DNA of 64,000 nucleotides from Proteromonas lacertae (lineage: Eukaryota > Sar > Bigyra > Opalinata > Proteromonadidae): the NCBI GenBank assembly GCA_002245135.1, contig NGBS01000880.1:62001-126000 (forward strand). Direction: 5' to 3'. The position numbers and the translations under genes are program-made. The stretch's first letter is position 1; every line of letters starts with the position of its first letter. The notes below the pieces were generated by a model. The model did not search any database, was not told the DNA's origin, and was given only the letters and a program-made list of their open reading frames with translations. Positions 39,543 to 51,427 of this stretch are shown piece after piece.

Positions 39543-39650
39543 TGTTGTGCACAGTTTGTCATAGTTGGCCGTTTGTCTACCAGACGCTTTCAAACCAAAC
39601 TAAATACACAATTACACTTCTTTTAATGAAAAATTGTTACTTTTATTTTA
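39543..39650 (+). mobile_element. TGTTGTGC-family left terminal repeat
   Basis: TGTTGTGCACAGTTTGTCAT and following bases to GAAAAATTGTTACTTTTAT match the MITE end at 29638. Its inverted partner is at 46150-46295, 6.75 kb away; the flanks do not show a shared target duplication. Confidence 0.6.
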
Positions 39651-40979
39651 ACATTTTGTATATTATAGACATGTCACGATATGACTTAATTAGTCTATGT
39701 AACAAATATTTTTGCATAATCTATTAATACATATTAAGTGCATGAATAATATAAAATATTAGCTTACAACTCACTTCTGTTGTTGATATAAATAAAATAA
39801 TGTAACTAAAAACTTGAATTTTCTTACCCCCTTATTTGTACGAAAATCAATATTTTGATATAAACACTTGTTTTATATGCACATGTTTTTCATCAAAATC
39901 TATAATTTTAGTTACAAAGTTAATATCTACAATATAAACAGAAATACAATCTTTAATCGACATGAATCTCAAAGCTACAACAAATTAATGTATTTCATAT
40001 TTCAGTGCCTTCTATAAAAATCATTCATTTCAGCGTGTAGCCAATTACAATATATTATTAACACTTAGCTTCTTTTGTATAATTTACAAAATTATAATTT
40101 ATGTGTTGTTTCTTATTTTATGTAATAGTATCAATGATTATGAAGTGATACACATAAGTCACAGAAGAAAATTGAGAAGTGAAAAATGTCTCCTAGACAA
40201 ACGGCGTATTTCTAAATCTTCTCACGCCGTTTGTCTAGGAGACACTGTTGATTTAGAATGTCAGACCTATGATAGAGATTATAATAGGAATAGATAGAAT
40301 GATATATATTTATAGAAATTATAGTAGTAGAATAGCTTTTATAGATATTTTACTGTGTTATTTTATAATACTCTTACCCCCCAAAAAGAAAATGATTCAT
40401 TATTTAAGATGTAAGTGTAACAATATATATAAAAATATATCTTCTTTTTTCTTTTCTTTTGACTATTTTAAATTATACCAATGTAATAATTTATCAATCA
40501 TTCATTACAATTGTTATATGTGCTGTATTATTATAGTAATCATTCAATACAATTTACCAATAATTCTTTTTATTTATATAAATTCTGATTATTGAAAATG
40601 TATTTTTCATCAATTTGGTAATAATATTTCTAGAAGAAGAAAGAATAATTATCATCTTATTTTACTATAATTCTTCTAAAACCATTATCAACACTATTCC
40701 ACTTTCATTTTTTTATTACTATTTTTCATTTAATTTCTTTTCTTTCTCATATCATATTTTCAATCTTTGCTTCATCTTGGGCACCAAATACTATCTCATC
40801 ATATTGATCTTCAAATCTTGCTAAATTCATTATAAAGATATTATCTAATGTAAATGTCTTGGTTATTGCAATTATCTTTAAAGTTTTGAATTAATATTAA
40901 ACTCTCTTTGAAATTATCAATCACTTCATAATATACTAGAATTTTCATAAACAAAGTCTCTTATACGTTTATAAATTGT
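39651..40979. other. About 1.3 kb, mostly non-coding
   Basis: No supported gene. Contains the perfect inverted repeat at 40187-40244. Minus-strand protein-like scraps near 40800-40930 (DQYDEIVFGAQDEAKIEN; ILVYYEVIDNFKESL) may be further decayed HYDIN-flanking sequence. Confidence 0.4.
40187..40244. repeat. Perfect 21-bp inverted repeat
   Basis: TGTCTCCTAGACAAACGGCG plus T (40187-40207) is exactly inverted at 40224-40244 with a 16-base loop. The core GACAAACGGCG is shared with the TGTTGTGC-family MITE ends, so this may be a minimal internally deleted member or a transcription terminator-like hairpin. Confidence 0.7.
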
Positions 40980-43900
40980 ATAAATATGGGATATGGAGTA
41001 ATGGGTAGTTTGAATAACATCTCAGTATTTAATAATTCTTCTATCTTTTCATTCAACTTTTGTTTATTGAATATTTTCTACTGGAAATGCCCCAGTATCT
41101 ACTGTTTGAGTTTCTCACCTGCTTCAATATCGATTTGGGTTGGTTCTATTGCGAATATTCCATCATCATTTTTCATTGACAAATCAACTGTTGCAGAAAA
41201 CATTCCATTATTACTGAATTAAATTGTTTCACAATTACTAGCTTTTAAAGATGGATTGTTTTCTCTCATATTTATGTTTTTGTCTATTAATAATTGACCA
41301 AATTCATAATATCCTTTGTTCTTTATTTATCTCTTACTTATTATTTGTTGTTCATTCTTTTGTTTTATTGATTTCATAAATTTATCTTTTGGATTTGATT
41401 TATTTTTATTAACTATCTCAAAGTGGAAACAATAGTTAAATTTATCAGTTTCTAATTATTCAAATGTCACTTTTAATGGCAATTCTTCATCAGGTTCTAA
41501 TTTCCATCTTGTGGCATTATTTTCATCTATTAATTTATAATTACTTGTCGATATTAAGGGTTTTCTTGGAATTTGCTTCTTAACTAATTGGAATACTACT
41601 GGAGGTGGAACTTTCCAATCTCCATATGTATTAAACAATGGAACTGTTTCTTTGATTTCTTGAATTATTATATCAATATCACTTTTACCATTGTTATTGA
41701 TTATATCACATAATAAACCAACTCCAAATGGCGGAGGAGGAGGTGGTGGTGGTTTTTCTTTTTTACCTTTCTATGAGTTTTTATCTCCTTTCTTATCAAT
41801 TGATTTACTTCTTTTTCCTCCTTTCTTTGGATCAGATAAAGCTGATCTTTCTTCTACTACTGGTTCTGGTTCTTCAGGTGGTGGTAATTCCACTGCCAAT
41901 TTATCACCTACATTTCTTACTTCAGTTTGAATTACATTATAATCTTTATATTATACAATAAGTTGGTACTTCTTGTACTTTGATTGGAATTGCTAAATCA
42001 TATCTTCCATAAGGTAAATCAGATTTCGCTGTAAAACTAGCTGTAAATGTCACTGTTGAACTTTCTGGTAATCTTTTCACTTCATCTGGAGTTAATGTAT
42101 ATCCACTCTCTTTTAAAGTTCTTCTTTCTATTGCGAAATTTACTGGTAAATTACCTATGTTAGTTATTGTAAATGTCTTCGTTTTGCAATCAATTCGAAC
42201 TACATTACCAAAATCTACTACATAATCAGCTAATGGAAATTCACCTAAATGTAAATTAGATATTTTCTTATTCGCCATTTTTGTTGTTTTGCCTGTTTTA
42301 TTACTGATATTTGTTAAACCAGTTTCAGGTCTTGCTGTGGTTTTATCAACTACTCCTTCACTTTTTGAACCATTTACAGATGTTCCATTTAATTCTTTCT
42401 CTTTACGAGCTAAACATAAATCAGCAGGATTTTGATTGTTTATTTCATCTAATAATAAATCAATATAATATAATCTTAATGCTTCAAATTCTCTATCAAC
42501 TGTGATTTGTAATACTGTTGTATTCTTTCCTGAAGGTAATTTGTTCGTATTTGTTCGTATTTATCATTCTGTTGTGAATTCTTACTTCTGACAGAAACTG
42601 ATTTTTGACTATTTACTCTTGCAGATCACTGTTTCTTGTTTTCATCTTTTTCTTTTTCTTTAGATTTTTCTTCTTCTGCATTTGTATTTGCTATTGTTGG
42701 TTCTTCACTAGGTGGTGCTAATTCTCCTTCTAGTTTTGGTTCTGGTGGTAATTCTTTTAACCATGTGTTGGTGAATTAACTGGAACTCCATCTACAATTA
42801 TTGGCTTTTCAGCTTCAACCGGTTGTTCTGGCTGTTGTTGTTGTCTTGCTTCTTCTCCTTCAGTATTTATAATAGTGTTATTATTACTTTCATCTATTGA
42901 AGATTCTACTACTTCAGGTAAAGATGGTTGTTGTTTGATTGGTAATGGTAAAGCTGGGAATGATAATGGATGTTCTGTATTGGATAATTCAATCAATCTA
43001 TCAGCTTCTTCCAAGTAATGTTCCCAATTATCTGGTATTCAGCATCATTCACTTTGATATTTGCATAAATACCTGTTATATAAAGTAGAAAATTTATTGG
43101 AACATAATGAGCTATTTCTATTACTAATTTCTCTATTACTGAATCTAGAATTCCTACTCTCATTTTAACAGAGATTCTTTGTTGATCATGAGATGGAATT
43201 AATCCATTACATGGTGAAACACCAACTAAACCAGGTCGAGATACATTATCAGTTGAGATTTTAAATGGAAAATCTACTGAACCTGTATTAAATATATGAA
43301 AATCTATTTCTTCTACTTTCATATAAGGAATTCTACTAAAATCAATATTCTGTTTATCCAATCTATAAGATACGACTAAACTTTCACCTTTCATTTTGAT
43401 ATTATAAACTGGTCCTCCATCTACATAACATTTACCTAATGCTCTTGATAATACATGTGGTATTCCAGAATATCTCAATTCCATTTCTTCACTTTCACCT
43501 GGTTATAAAATACCTTGAATTGGAGTTATTTCAAATACTTAATTGATTGGAGATGCTTGATTTTCAGTTTCATCTATTTCTAATTCCCAATGATAAGGAC
43601 AAGGAATTGTTCGACGATTTTCAGTTGAAAATAATAATGTTCTTTGAGAATTATTCAATATACAACCAAAATCAAAATCATTTTGAGATAACCATGGAAT
43701 TGAATTTTTCTGAGGATGATCTTCATATTTTATATTCAATATTCCATTTATTTTACATGAGATTTTATCATCTTTATAATTTGGATCAAATTCCACTGTC
43801 ACATTCATTGATTCATTTGGTTCTAAATGGAATTCATTCATACTCAATAATAATGGAGCTGCTATACTTATTATCGCATCTAAACTCAATGTTGATATAT

Positions 43901-45410
43901 TCTTAAATACAACTGTCTTACTTTGAACTTCGATTTTCTCTTCAGAACATTGAATTAATGGATTCATAAAGTTCACTTTTACTTCGGTTTCTTTTGCTTC
44001 ATTATTTCTTATTTCTCCATCAAATTTCCTCAAACAAGAAAACATTTTCATCACTTCACAGGGTTTTTCACAACTTCCAGATGTTACAAAATTTCAAGCA
44101 GTATTGGGTTTTAATTCGATTGCATTGGGAGTTATTGTAAATATAGCTTCATAAGGTTTGAATTCATTTCACTTTCCATCTTTGATTTATTGGCTTTAAA
44201 AGATTTTTCTTTTTCTACTGCTGTATGATTTATCCAAATTAATCTTTGACTTCTTAAACCTCGATTTTCTAATAAAAAAATCTCTTTCGATTGTTCTGTT
44301 TGTGAATTGATCACCAAAATCAATTACATCTACTGGATCTTCTCAAAATATTGTTGTTATTATACATTTAGCTGTAACTGGAAGAATTGCATTATCTCCT
44401 TCAGTTGCTGCTATGTATATTGTATCCTTATAAGCTAATACATCTTCCAACATGCAACTAACTACTATCTTTTGAGATTCTTTGCTTTGTAATATACCAT
44501 CAACTATATCAGTATTAAAATAAAATCCTCGTTCAAAATCTAATTTATAAAAAGCTGGAATTGAAGTTGGATTAGTTATTGTAAATTCTTTTGTATGAGT
44601 ATCTAAACAAGTTATATCACCAAATTTTATATGATTTAAATTTGACTTTATCACTGGTCCAAGTCCATTTGCTTCTAATACTAATACCAATGGAGGATAT
44701 TGACTGCCAATTATTTGAATATATAATGGAATTCTCATATCACCTAATTTCTCAGGATTTAATTAAATTTTAATCATTTGAGTTGCCATTGGTCCAATTA
44801 CACCTTTAGCTGGATTAGGTAAAATTTGATAATAAGTATATCTTAAATAACAATCTCCATATTTCAATGATTCTTCTAATAATTCTACTTCAGCTACTCG
44901 ACATTCAGCACTTATTGGAATTGTTAATAAAGCTTCACCTACACTTTCAATATCAATTGCTAAACAATAATCATATACTTTTATTGTTTGAGATATGAAA
45001 TTGATTTTGATTTTCTCTTCTCCTTCTGGTAATACTGTTGCTACTGCTCGAATTATTTCGAATTCTTTGTTTAAGTAATTACCATCTTGAGGAACTCGTA
45101 AATTGAATATAAATGGAACAGAGGAAGTATTTCTTAATATCAAATCAGTTGAGTTTAAAAACGCATAACTTACAATACCAAAATCTAGTTTATTCTTATT
45201 AAAGAAGAATGTTGGACCAACTACATGTCCTTTTATTGTTAATACCACATTATTAGTTGCTCCTTTTAATGCAAATTCAAAATGATCACTAAATTCACCA
45301 AGAGTTGAACTTGTATAAGATACTTCGATTGTTACACTTTCTTCTATATCTAATTCACCTTGGTGGAGTAAATATTACATTTGGTTTAATTGATCCTTCA
45401 TTGGTAAGTG
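40980..45410 (-). pseudogene. HYDIN: HYDIN remnant, earlier segment
   Basis: Minus-strand chain of ASH/MSP domains: FNKNKLDFGIVSYAFLNSTD, VIKSNLNHIKFGDITCLDTH, FEITPIQGIL then PGESEEMELRY, NLHLGEFPLADYVVDFGNVV, DWKVPPPVVFQLVKKQIPR and SATVDLSMKNDDGIFAIEPT. Spacing and order match HYDIN, the central-pair apparatus protein. In-frame TAA codons occur near 44765, 43540 and 43502, a TAG near 41774, and frame changes at several other places (about 44330, 44090, 43020, 42750, 41660). Ig-like domains before and after are absent from this locus; a later part of the same protein is at 7690-10865. Confidence 0.8.
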
Positions 45411-45602
45411 ATACTTCAACCAATATCTAATGATAAATAAGCAGGATCCATTTATATTATTTGAGTACTTCAACCAATATCTAAATCTTGAGCTTGAGCT
45501 TTTTTTCTTCTAATTAATACATTTTTTCTCCTAAAGTCTAAATCAACACTATTCTGCTGTATATTTGATATATTATTTTTTCTACTCTATAATTGGGCCT
45601 AG

Positions 45603-45745
45603 TTAATCTTTGACTTCTTAAACCTCGATTTTCTATTAAAATGCGCTTTCAGCTTATCTGTTAATAAATTTATCACCAAAATCAATTACATCTACTTTAT
45701 GTTCATAAAATAATGATGCTTCTATACCTTTAGCTGTACATGATA
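45603..45745 (-). repeat. Partial duplicate of HYDIN segment 44236-44375
   Basis: TAATCTTTGACTTCTTAAAC and CACCAAAATCAATTACATCT occur in both places in the same order. An extra, more diverged copy upstream of the HYDIN remnant. Confidence 0.65.
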
Positions 45746-46149
45746 GTATTATACAGTTTATAAATAATATAAAGTAAGTATTTTGATAATAATATATATA
45801 TATATAGTACTTACATTTTGATTTTCTGAAATAAAAAAACTGTCAAGTTTGACAAGCTTGATTTTTCTTTTTTGAAATATCTTCTTATCTTGATAGAATT
45901 TTATAACATTCTTCAAAGTTTCTACTGAAATTCATTTTTTCTCTTTGACTGAATCAAAAAAACATACAAACAAAAAAGTTGAAAAAATGAAATTTTAAAT
46001 TAAAAATGACGTCAGAAGGGGTATAATTCTTAATTCCTGTGTAACTGACACTTCTCATTCAGACATTATATGTCAATAAAAACATAAAATTTGGAATATA
46101 CATAATTTCAAGAATATATTTTGATAGTTTTTATTCAATATTATGACAA
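45746..46149. other. Spacer with TE-derived sequence
   Basis: 45985-46070 contains the inverse of the block at 36171-36215 (CGTCAGAAGGGGTATAATTC). No gene. Confidence 0.5.
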
Positions 46150-46295
46150 TTAATAGTTACTCATAGATGCAGGTCACATAACAAAATAAGTATAAAAGTA
46201 ACAATTTTTCATCAAGACAAGTAAGAATATGTATTTAGTTTGTTTTGAAAGTGTCTGGTAAACAAACGGCCAACTATGACAAACTGCGCACAACA
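46150..46295 (-). mobile_element. TGTTGTGC-family right terminal repeat
   Basis: Ends in AAACTGCGCACAACA; matches the arm of the 605-bp MITE (GTAACAATTTTTCATCAAGA, GTGTCTGGTAAACAAACGGC). Inverted with respect to 39543. Confidence 0.65.
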
Positions 46296-46790
46296 GGTGT
46301 AAAAAGGATGATTAATTTATACATGAGAGTATATAAAGAAACATATGATGTAGATATAGCAAACTTAAATCCTTCTAATAATATTAGAACCACGAATTTA
46401 TATATTTATAAATGTGATATAATATATAATTTTAAATATAAGAAAATCAAGTGGATATATGAAAAAATGGAACTTAATTTGGAAAACAATATCTTGAAAG
46501 GCTTTTCTTCAGCCAACAATAAGAATGTTAAAGGCTTTTCTAGATAAAAATGAAAGCACATTAACAATTTGTGGCAGTTTGTGGATATATGTACTTTTCA
46601 ATGATTCAATTCAAAAATGATAGCAGTAATGAAACTAATATAGATATACTTTTCAATGATTATAGGAAAAAATATGATGATCAAATAAATTGATGAAATT
46701 AATACACCATGAAATTATATAGTCTATTAAAATTAACTATAATATTTAAAATGATTATATATAGATTTTATATTTTTTTATTTGCAACAG
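46296..46790. other. No gene seen
   Basis: AT-rich. A short Asn/Lys-rich frame at 46300-46547 partly overlaps the transposon end and lacks coding features. Confidence 0.5.
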
Positions 46791-47238
46791 AAAGGAAAGA
46801 TTTTAGTATTTTATCAAGAAATATAGTCATATTAATGAATAGAAGTCAAGTTAAAATGAGAGATATTGTGCGCCGTTGAGCCGCTCTCATCATATAATTA
46901 CTTTTAAAACAAACTAATATCATTTTTATCTTAGTTATAAAGAGCTATTAACAAATATATAGTTAGTTTGTCATATTGACCAATATCGATTTCTTGTTTT
47001 TAAACAATATAATAGAGAATATACGAAAAAAAGTAAATCACAGATATAGGTCATATGACAAACTAACTATTTATTTGTTAATAGCTCTTTATAACTAAGA
47101 TAAAAATGATATTAGTTTGTTTTAAAAGTAATTATATGATGAGAGCGGCTCAACGGCGCACAATATCTCTCATTTTAACTTGACTTCTATTCATTAATAT
47201 GACTATATTTCTTGATAAAATACTAAAATCTTTCCTTT
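46791..47238. mobile_element. 448-bp palindromic MITE, second family
   Basis: 46791-46982 and 47048-47238 are near-perfect inverted repeats around a 65-base centre. Landmarks: AAAGGAAAGATTTTAGTATT at the tip, ATTGTGCGCCGTTGAGCCGC in the arm. The almost complete identity of the arms points to recent formation. No protein-coding content. A relic of the family is at 35940-36060. Confidence 0.8.
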
Positions 47239-48050
47239 ATGTCGCACAACAAGAGATGTGTTTAGGTTTTTATATAATTTTCAAATAATAAAAAGGTAAC
47301 TATCATTTTCATGTGAATTAGGTTTGCCAAAATTATTTTTTAAACTATTTCATCACCAAAAATAAAACTTCTTTGTTTTGAAATGAGTAAATGTTTCACA
47401 GTAATAATAACTATAAAAAACGCCATTTTAATGAGTGGTCTTCTTCGTTATGTATGTAATTTACATCAATTTCATATCTTAAAGTGGTGTTTTATGATTA
47501 TAAAATAATTAACAAACCAACAATAGTAATCCTTATGTGATTTTATGGAATAACAACTTGTCTTATATAAATTCTAAACAGCCGATTTCATATACTTTAG
47601 AAATAATTTGTTAAGCGCCCACAAAAGAAAAGCATTTACTAAACTGTATTTAATAATATCAATTTCGCTTATTAAATTTACATAACAGCTTCAAATTCAT
47701 AAATTTTGAATTATCTCTTACTCTATTCACATGTTTTTTTGAGATATTAATGTATATATATTAATATATATAGTTGAATGAACATTTTTGATGGATGTAC
47801 GAATCACAAAAACATCTGAAGAATGCTAATATACAATAATACAAGTAATGACTTTTTACTGACTAATTAAAAAAAACATAAGTATCTATTTCATTATATA
47901 CAATAATACACAATGATTCAATATTGTTAATTTTATCAAATTCTTCATCAGAAAATGTATTAATTTTTCTATAAAACATATCTTTAATAGTTCTCACACA
48001 TCGATCCAATATTTTCATTATATTATGTTCATTACGTTCTTTAAGTATAA
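47239..48050. other. About 0.8 kb without genes
   Basis: AT-rich left border of virus module 3; nothing recognisable. Confidence 0.5.
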
Positions 48051-48557
48051 ATCACTAAAGACCCAATTCCAGGTAGTAATACTTTTAACTATAACTTCAG
48101 TATTAATAGCAGCATTGGAAGTTATGTTAAATTTATATTGTACAGAGCATACAGAAATCATGCATATGATAGACGTACAGTTCCTTTTAATAATGTTCAA
48201 GATAGAATAAGGTGGCAAATTAATGATTTTGTCTATACACCTGATTATTTATATCCTGCAAAATATGAAACTTGGGAATATATGAGAAATATATTTCAAA
48301 ATTCTTTCTTTGAAAAATGTTTAGATACTCCATTTGTAGACAACTTTTTTGATGTTCTAAATTTCAGTACTGATCGATTAACTGAATTAAAATTAAGAGC
48401 TGGTAAAGACTTAGCAAGTGATTTAAAAATTACATTGGATTGTGCAAATCAACGATTTGATGCTAATCATATTCCACATACAATTCATCATAAGTTCTAT
48501 ATCATTACTGGTAAACAATTGATTATTGGACCAAGGGGTGTTGAAAAAGTAGTATAA
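48051..48557 (+). pseudogene. Major capsid protein, C-terminal fragment (module 3)
   Basis: Open from after a TAA at 48048 to 48557, with no proper start. DPIPGSNTFNYNFSINSS is followed by FVDNFFDVLNFSTDRL and KFYIITGKQLIIGPRGVEKV, matching the C-terminal parts at 27454 and 54102 (EKFFE-LNFGS..L; H-FYLITGR). It is immediately before the ATPase as in the other modules. Only about 170 of an expected 500-650 residues remain. Confidence 0.6.
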
Positions 48558-48611
48558 GTAATAATTCTTTATTATTGACTTCTATTTTTATTTTTTGATT
48601 TCTCACTACAT

Positions 48612-48640
48612 AATATATATATATACACACACACACACAC
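48612..48640. repeat. (TA)n(CA)n microsatellite
   Basis: TATATATATA followed by CACACACACA directly before the ATG of the module 3 ATPase. Confidence 0.8.
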
Positions 48641-48641
48641 T

Positions 48642-49404
48642 ATGTTTAAATTTGAAAAAATAAATAATATACAAATTGAACCTGTTGATGGTGGTGAGTC
48701 ATTTGATCCTAAGAAAATTCTGGGATATGATTACTTTAATGAACCTTTCTGCAATATTTTTATTGAGGCTCATAAGAATAGTGGGAAAACCACTTTGATA
48801 TATAATATATTAAGACATATTATAGATCCAAAATATAAGAAAAAACAAAATGTACATTTTTTCGTAGGTGCAATCAAACAAGTTAGGATATATGATTCAA
48901 TTAAAGAGTTATTAGATTATAATGAAATTAGTTATGATGAAAATGATTCATTATTTGAACCTTACTCAGGAGATAATTTAGTAGAGAAGTTAATGAAATC
49001 AATTGATGATACAAACAAAGATAATTATGAGTATGCAGAACATATTATAATATATTAATGATCTTAGTTTAGAGTTGAAAACAGCTAAAATCATACCAGT
49101 ATTAATGAAAGAAAATAGACATTTAAAATCAAAAATTATAATTAGTAGTCAATATATTACTGATATAGTACCTTCGGCAAGATCACAAGTAGATTATTGT
49201 TTAACATTTTATGGATTGAGTAATAGAAATTTGTTTGACTTATACAACTCATTGAATATATGGATACCTGAATATGAAACATTTAAAGAGTTTTATGTAG
49301 CTGTTACTAAGCCACAATATAACTTCTTATATATTGATAATGTTAAAAAAGTGTTTAGAGCTAACTTCAATATTTTGATTGAAGACCATTCTGAAGTTTC
49401 TTGA
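48642..49404 (+). pseudogene. DNA packaging ATPase (module 3), one frameshift
   Basis: MFKFEKINNIQIEPVDGGES..., then GYDYFNEPFCNIFIEAHKNS with GKTT completing Walker A. The frame stops at 49058, exactly in the Walker B strand; the next frame resumes with INDLSLELKTAKIIPVLM and KIIISSQYITDIVPSARSQV and runs to 49404. One base in the AT-rich ATTATAATATATTAATGATC accounts for the break. Closest relative in the window is the module 2 ATPase, with this copy retaining the normal P-loop. Confidence 0.75.
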
Positions 49405-49448
49405 TGTTTTTATTAATTTTGTTATTTTATTGTTTATTAATACAAAAA

Positions 49449-50288
49449 ATGTTTATTGGGGATTGAAAAACTATAGATTTAAACATAGATCAAACAAAAT
49501 TAGCTAATGATATTGCTGATAAAATAAATCTAATTTATGAAACTAAATTAGCAATAGATATTGCATCTAAAGTTGTTATACCACCTTCATCAATAACACA
49601 AGAAGATAAAGTAGATATAACATCAAGTATAATAACTAGTGTAAATAGTAAGATTGCTAAAGAAGTAGATACAAAAAAAATAGAATTAGAAGAATATTTG
49701 AAATCAATAAAAGATATAATCAATAAACAAGTACTTGTACTATGTGATTCAATAAACAATACAGTTAATAGTATACCTCGAAATTTAGTACCAAAACCTT
49801 ATTGTTTACATAAACAACATACTAGTTATACAGCGAAAAGAAGAATTAATGGTATATGGGATAGTGATGATAAAACATTTAAAATACCTACTAAAATAGA
49901 AATGTTTGAAAACTTTATGAAGATTAAATTATATGATGGTTTTACATGTAATTATGAAGGATGTGATGGTCATGAATTATATCTTGAACCTCAAAATTTT
50001 ATAAAAGCTGAGCCTGGTAGAGAAGGTTTATTACAACAATACTATAATAAAGTATTACAAGTATACAATGGGAAATCATTCCCTATAAAAGCTACAAATG
50101 ATAAAAATACATATCATACATTAACTAATAGACCTTATTTTGAAATAAATCATGTATTACAAAATGATAATAATCAACCTAATTTACATATAATAGTAAA
50201 TGGTTACCCTCAACAACCTTATTTAGCAATACCAAGACAAACATTCTTTACAGACTATATAGATACAGGTGTTACAGATTTCTTTTAA
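49449..50288 (+). pseudogene. Hypothetical virus protein with in-frame TGA near its start
   Basis: A single frame from ATG 49449 to TAA 50288 (280 codons) broken only by TGA at codon 6. Helical first half (KLANDIADKINLIYETKLAI), then a folded region with two Cys (FTCNYEGCDGHELYLEP). If the TGA is real, initiation could only be internal, e.g. at 49698. It occupies the place after the ATPase, like the gene at 26128 in module 2. Family unknown. Confidence 0.5.
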
Positions 50289-50423
50289 TCTTTATTATGA
50301 TTATTTTATTATGTTTATTATAAAATTTATTATATTTTTATTATATTATGTGATTTTTATTAAATTACGCATATTTTTAAACCCTGTCCCAAATCATTTT
50401 AAGATAGAGATTCGTTTTAAAAT

Positions 50424-50903
50424 TTAGACTATGTTTATCGTAGTTTGATCATTGTTTCCTTTAACTTCTTCTTGTGCTTCTTCTTCCTCATCATCATCAC
50501 TATCATCAAATATATAATTCTTCTTTACATAATGTTTCAACATAGGATTCTTCTTCAAATGAACACTTCCCATTCCTTCAGGTAGTGTTAACCATTCAAT
50601 ATACTTATCAAACACTGCAAAATAATGTCTATTTAATCCTCTTGGTTTTACTGATGGTTTAATATCGAAAAGCATCATATAATATCTCTTATCATTGTAC
50701 TTTGTCCACATCTTTTGATGGCAAATAGCACAGAATTCATTATAAGACTTTATCTCTTCCTTAGGTAATGGACTATATAATACTGCACTTATGTTATGGT
50801 TAAAATATAAGTAAAACTTACATATTCCACATATACACTTATCTAAATAATCTTCATTATTTCTAAATGAACAAAAGAAAGCAAAGTTTACTGAAGCACA
50901 CAT
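50424..50903 (-). CDS. Cys-rich zinc-ribbon hypothetical protein
   Basis: 159 aa, intact. CICGICKFYLYFNHN and, some 30 residues on, FCAICHQKM form a four-Cys zinc-binding site; the C-terminus is acidic (DDSDDDEEEEAQEEV). It converges on the preceding gene. A virus accessory or transcription protein by context; not a family I recognise. Confidence 0.55.
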   Translation of the reverse strand: MCASVNFAFFCSFRNNEDYLDKCICGICKFYLYFNHNISAVLYSPLPKEEIKSYNEFCAICHQKMWTKYNDKRYYMMLFDIKPSVKPRGLNRHYFAVFDKYIEWLTLPEGMGSVHLKKNPMLKHYVKKNYIFDDSDDDEEEEAQEEVKGNNDQTTINIV

Positions 50904-51380
50904 ATTTATATTTTTTTGATAATAAACGGTTTTTCAAAAATACCAGGAAAATCAAAACTGTTTCTTTTTTCTGTTTATAACAACAGTTTCACGTCAGAAT
51001 TTCGATTTAGTAAAAAATATAGAATACTGTAAATAATTCTTTAAATATATATTTTTGATACTATTTAAATTCTTTTGAATGTTTTTAACTACACTATATA
51101 AATTCATTATTATGCTACTTACTTACATAGAAATACATTTCTTATTATATAAAGTAGCTACCCTGCCGGGGTAGAACAGGTAGCTACCTATCTATTTATA
51201 CACTTTATTTCTACTATCCTACGCTAAAAACTATTGAAAACATCAAAATAAAATATGACCCATAAATATATTCACACACTAAAATATATACACAATTTTA
51301 AATTCACCACTTGCTCCAGTATAACCCGTACTAAAAACTAATTTACACTCAAATCGCTTATTCTTATCTGTAGAAGGCAC

Positions 51381-51427
51381 GTAAGAATAGTCTGGTTCAG
51401 AAATCGAATTAACAGTGATATTCTTAC
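51381..51427 (+). ncRNA. Conserved 47-nt hairpin, copy 2
   Basis: Same 15 bases on each side (GTAAGAATAGTCTGG and CAGTGATATTCTTAC) and same length as 37072-37118, with an unrelated 17-base centre (TTCAGAAATCGAATTAA) that can again pair at its ends (TTC/GAA). Confidence 0.35.

Noticed and set aside
29637-39727. Three similar small hydrophobic proteins at 29637, 36452 and 39542
   Set aside because: They are translations of the MITE terminal repeats, not genes; the similarity is that of the repeat.
7690-45410. TAA read as glutamine (ciliate or diplomonad-type code)
   Set aside because: The giant coiled-coil gene encodes all its many glutamines without TAA/TAG and ends with TAA; virus genes also end cleanly at TAA.
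39543-46295. Single complete large transposon
   Set aside because: No shared target duplication and no transposase inside; the two ends may be independent MITE copies.
46791-47238. Replication origin or virus telomere
   Set aside because: The arms, lack of genes and relic at 35940 fit a MITE better.
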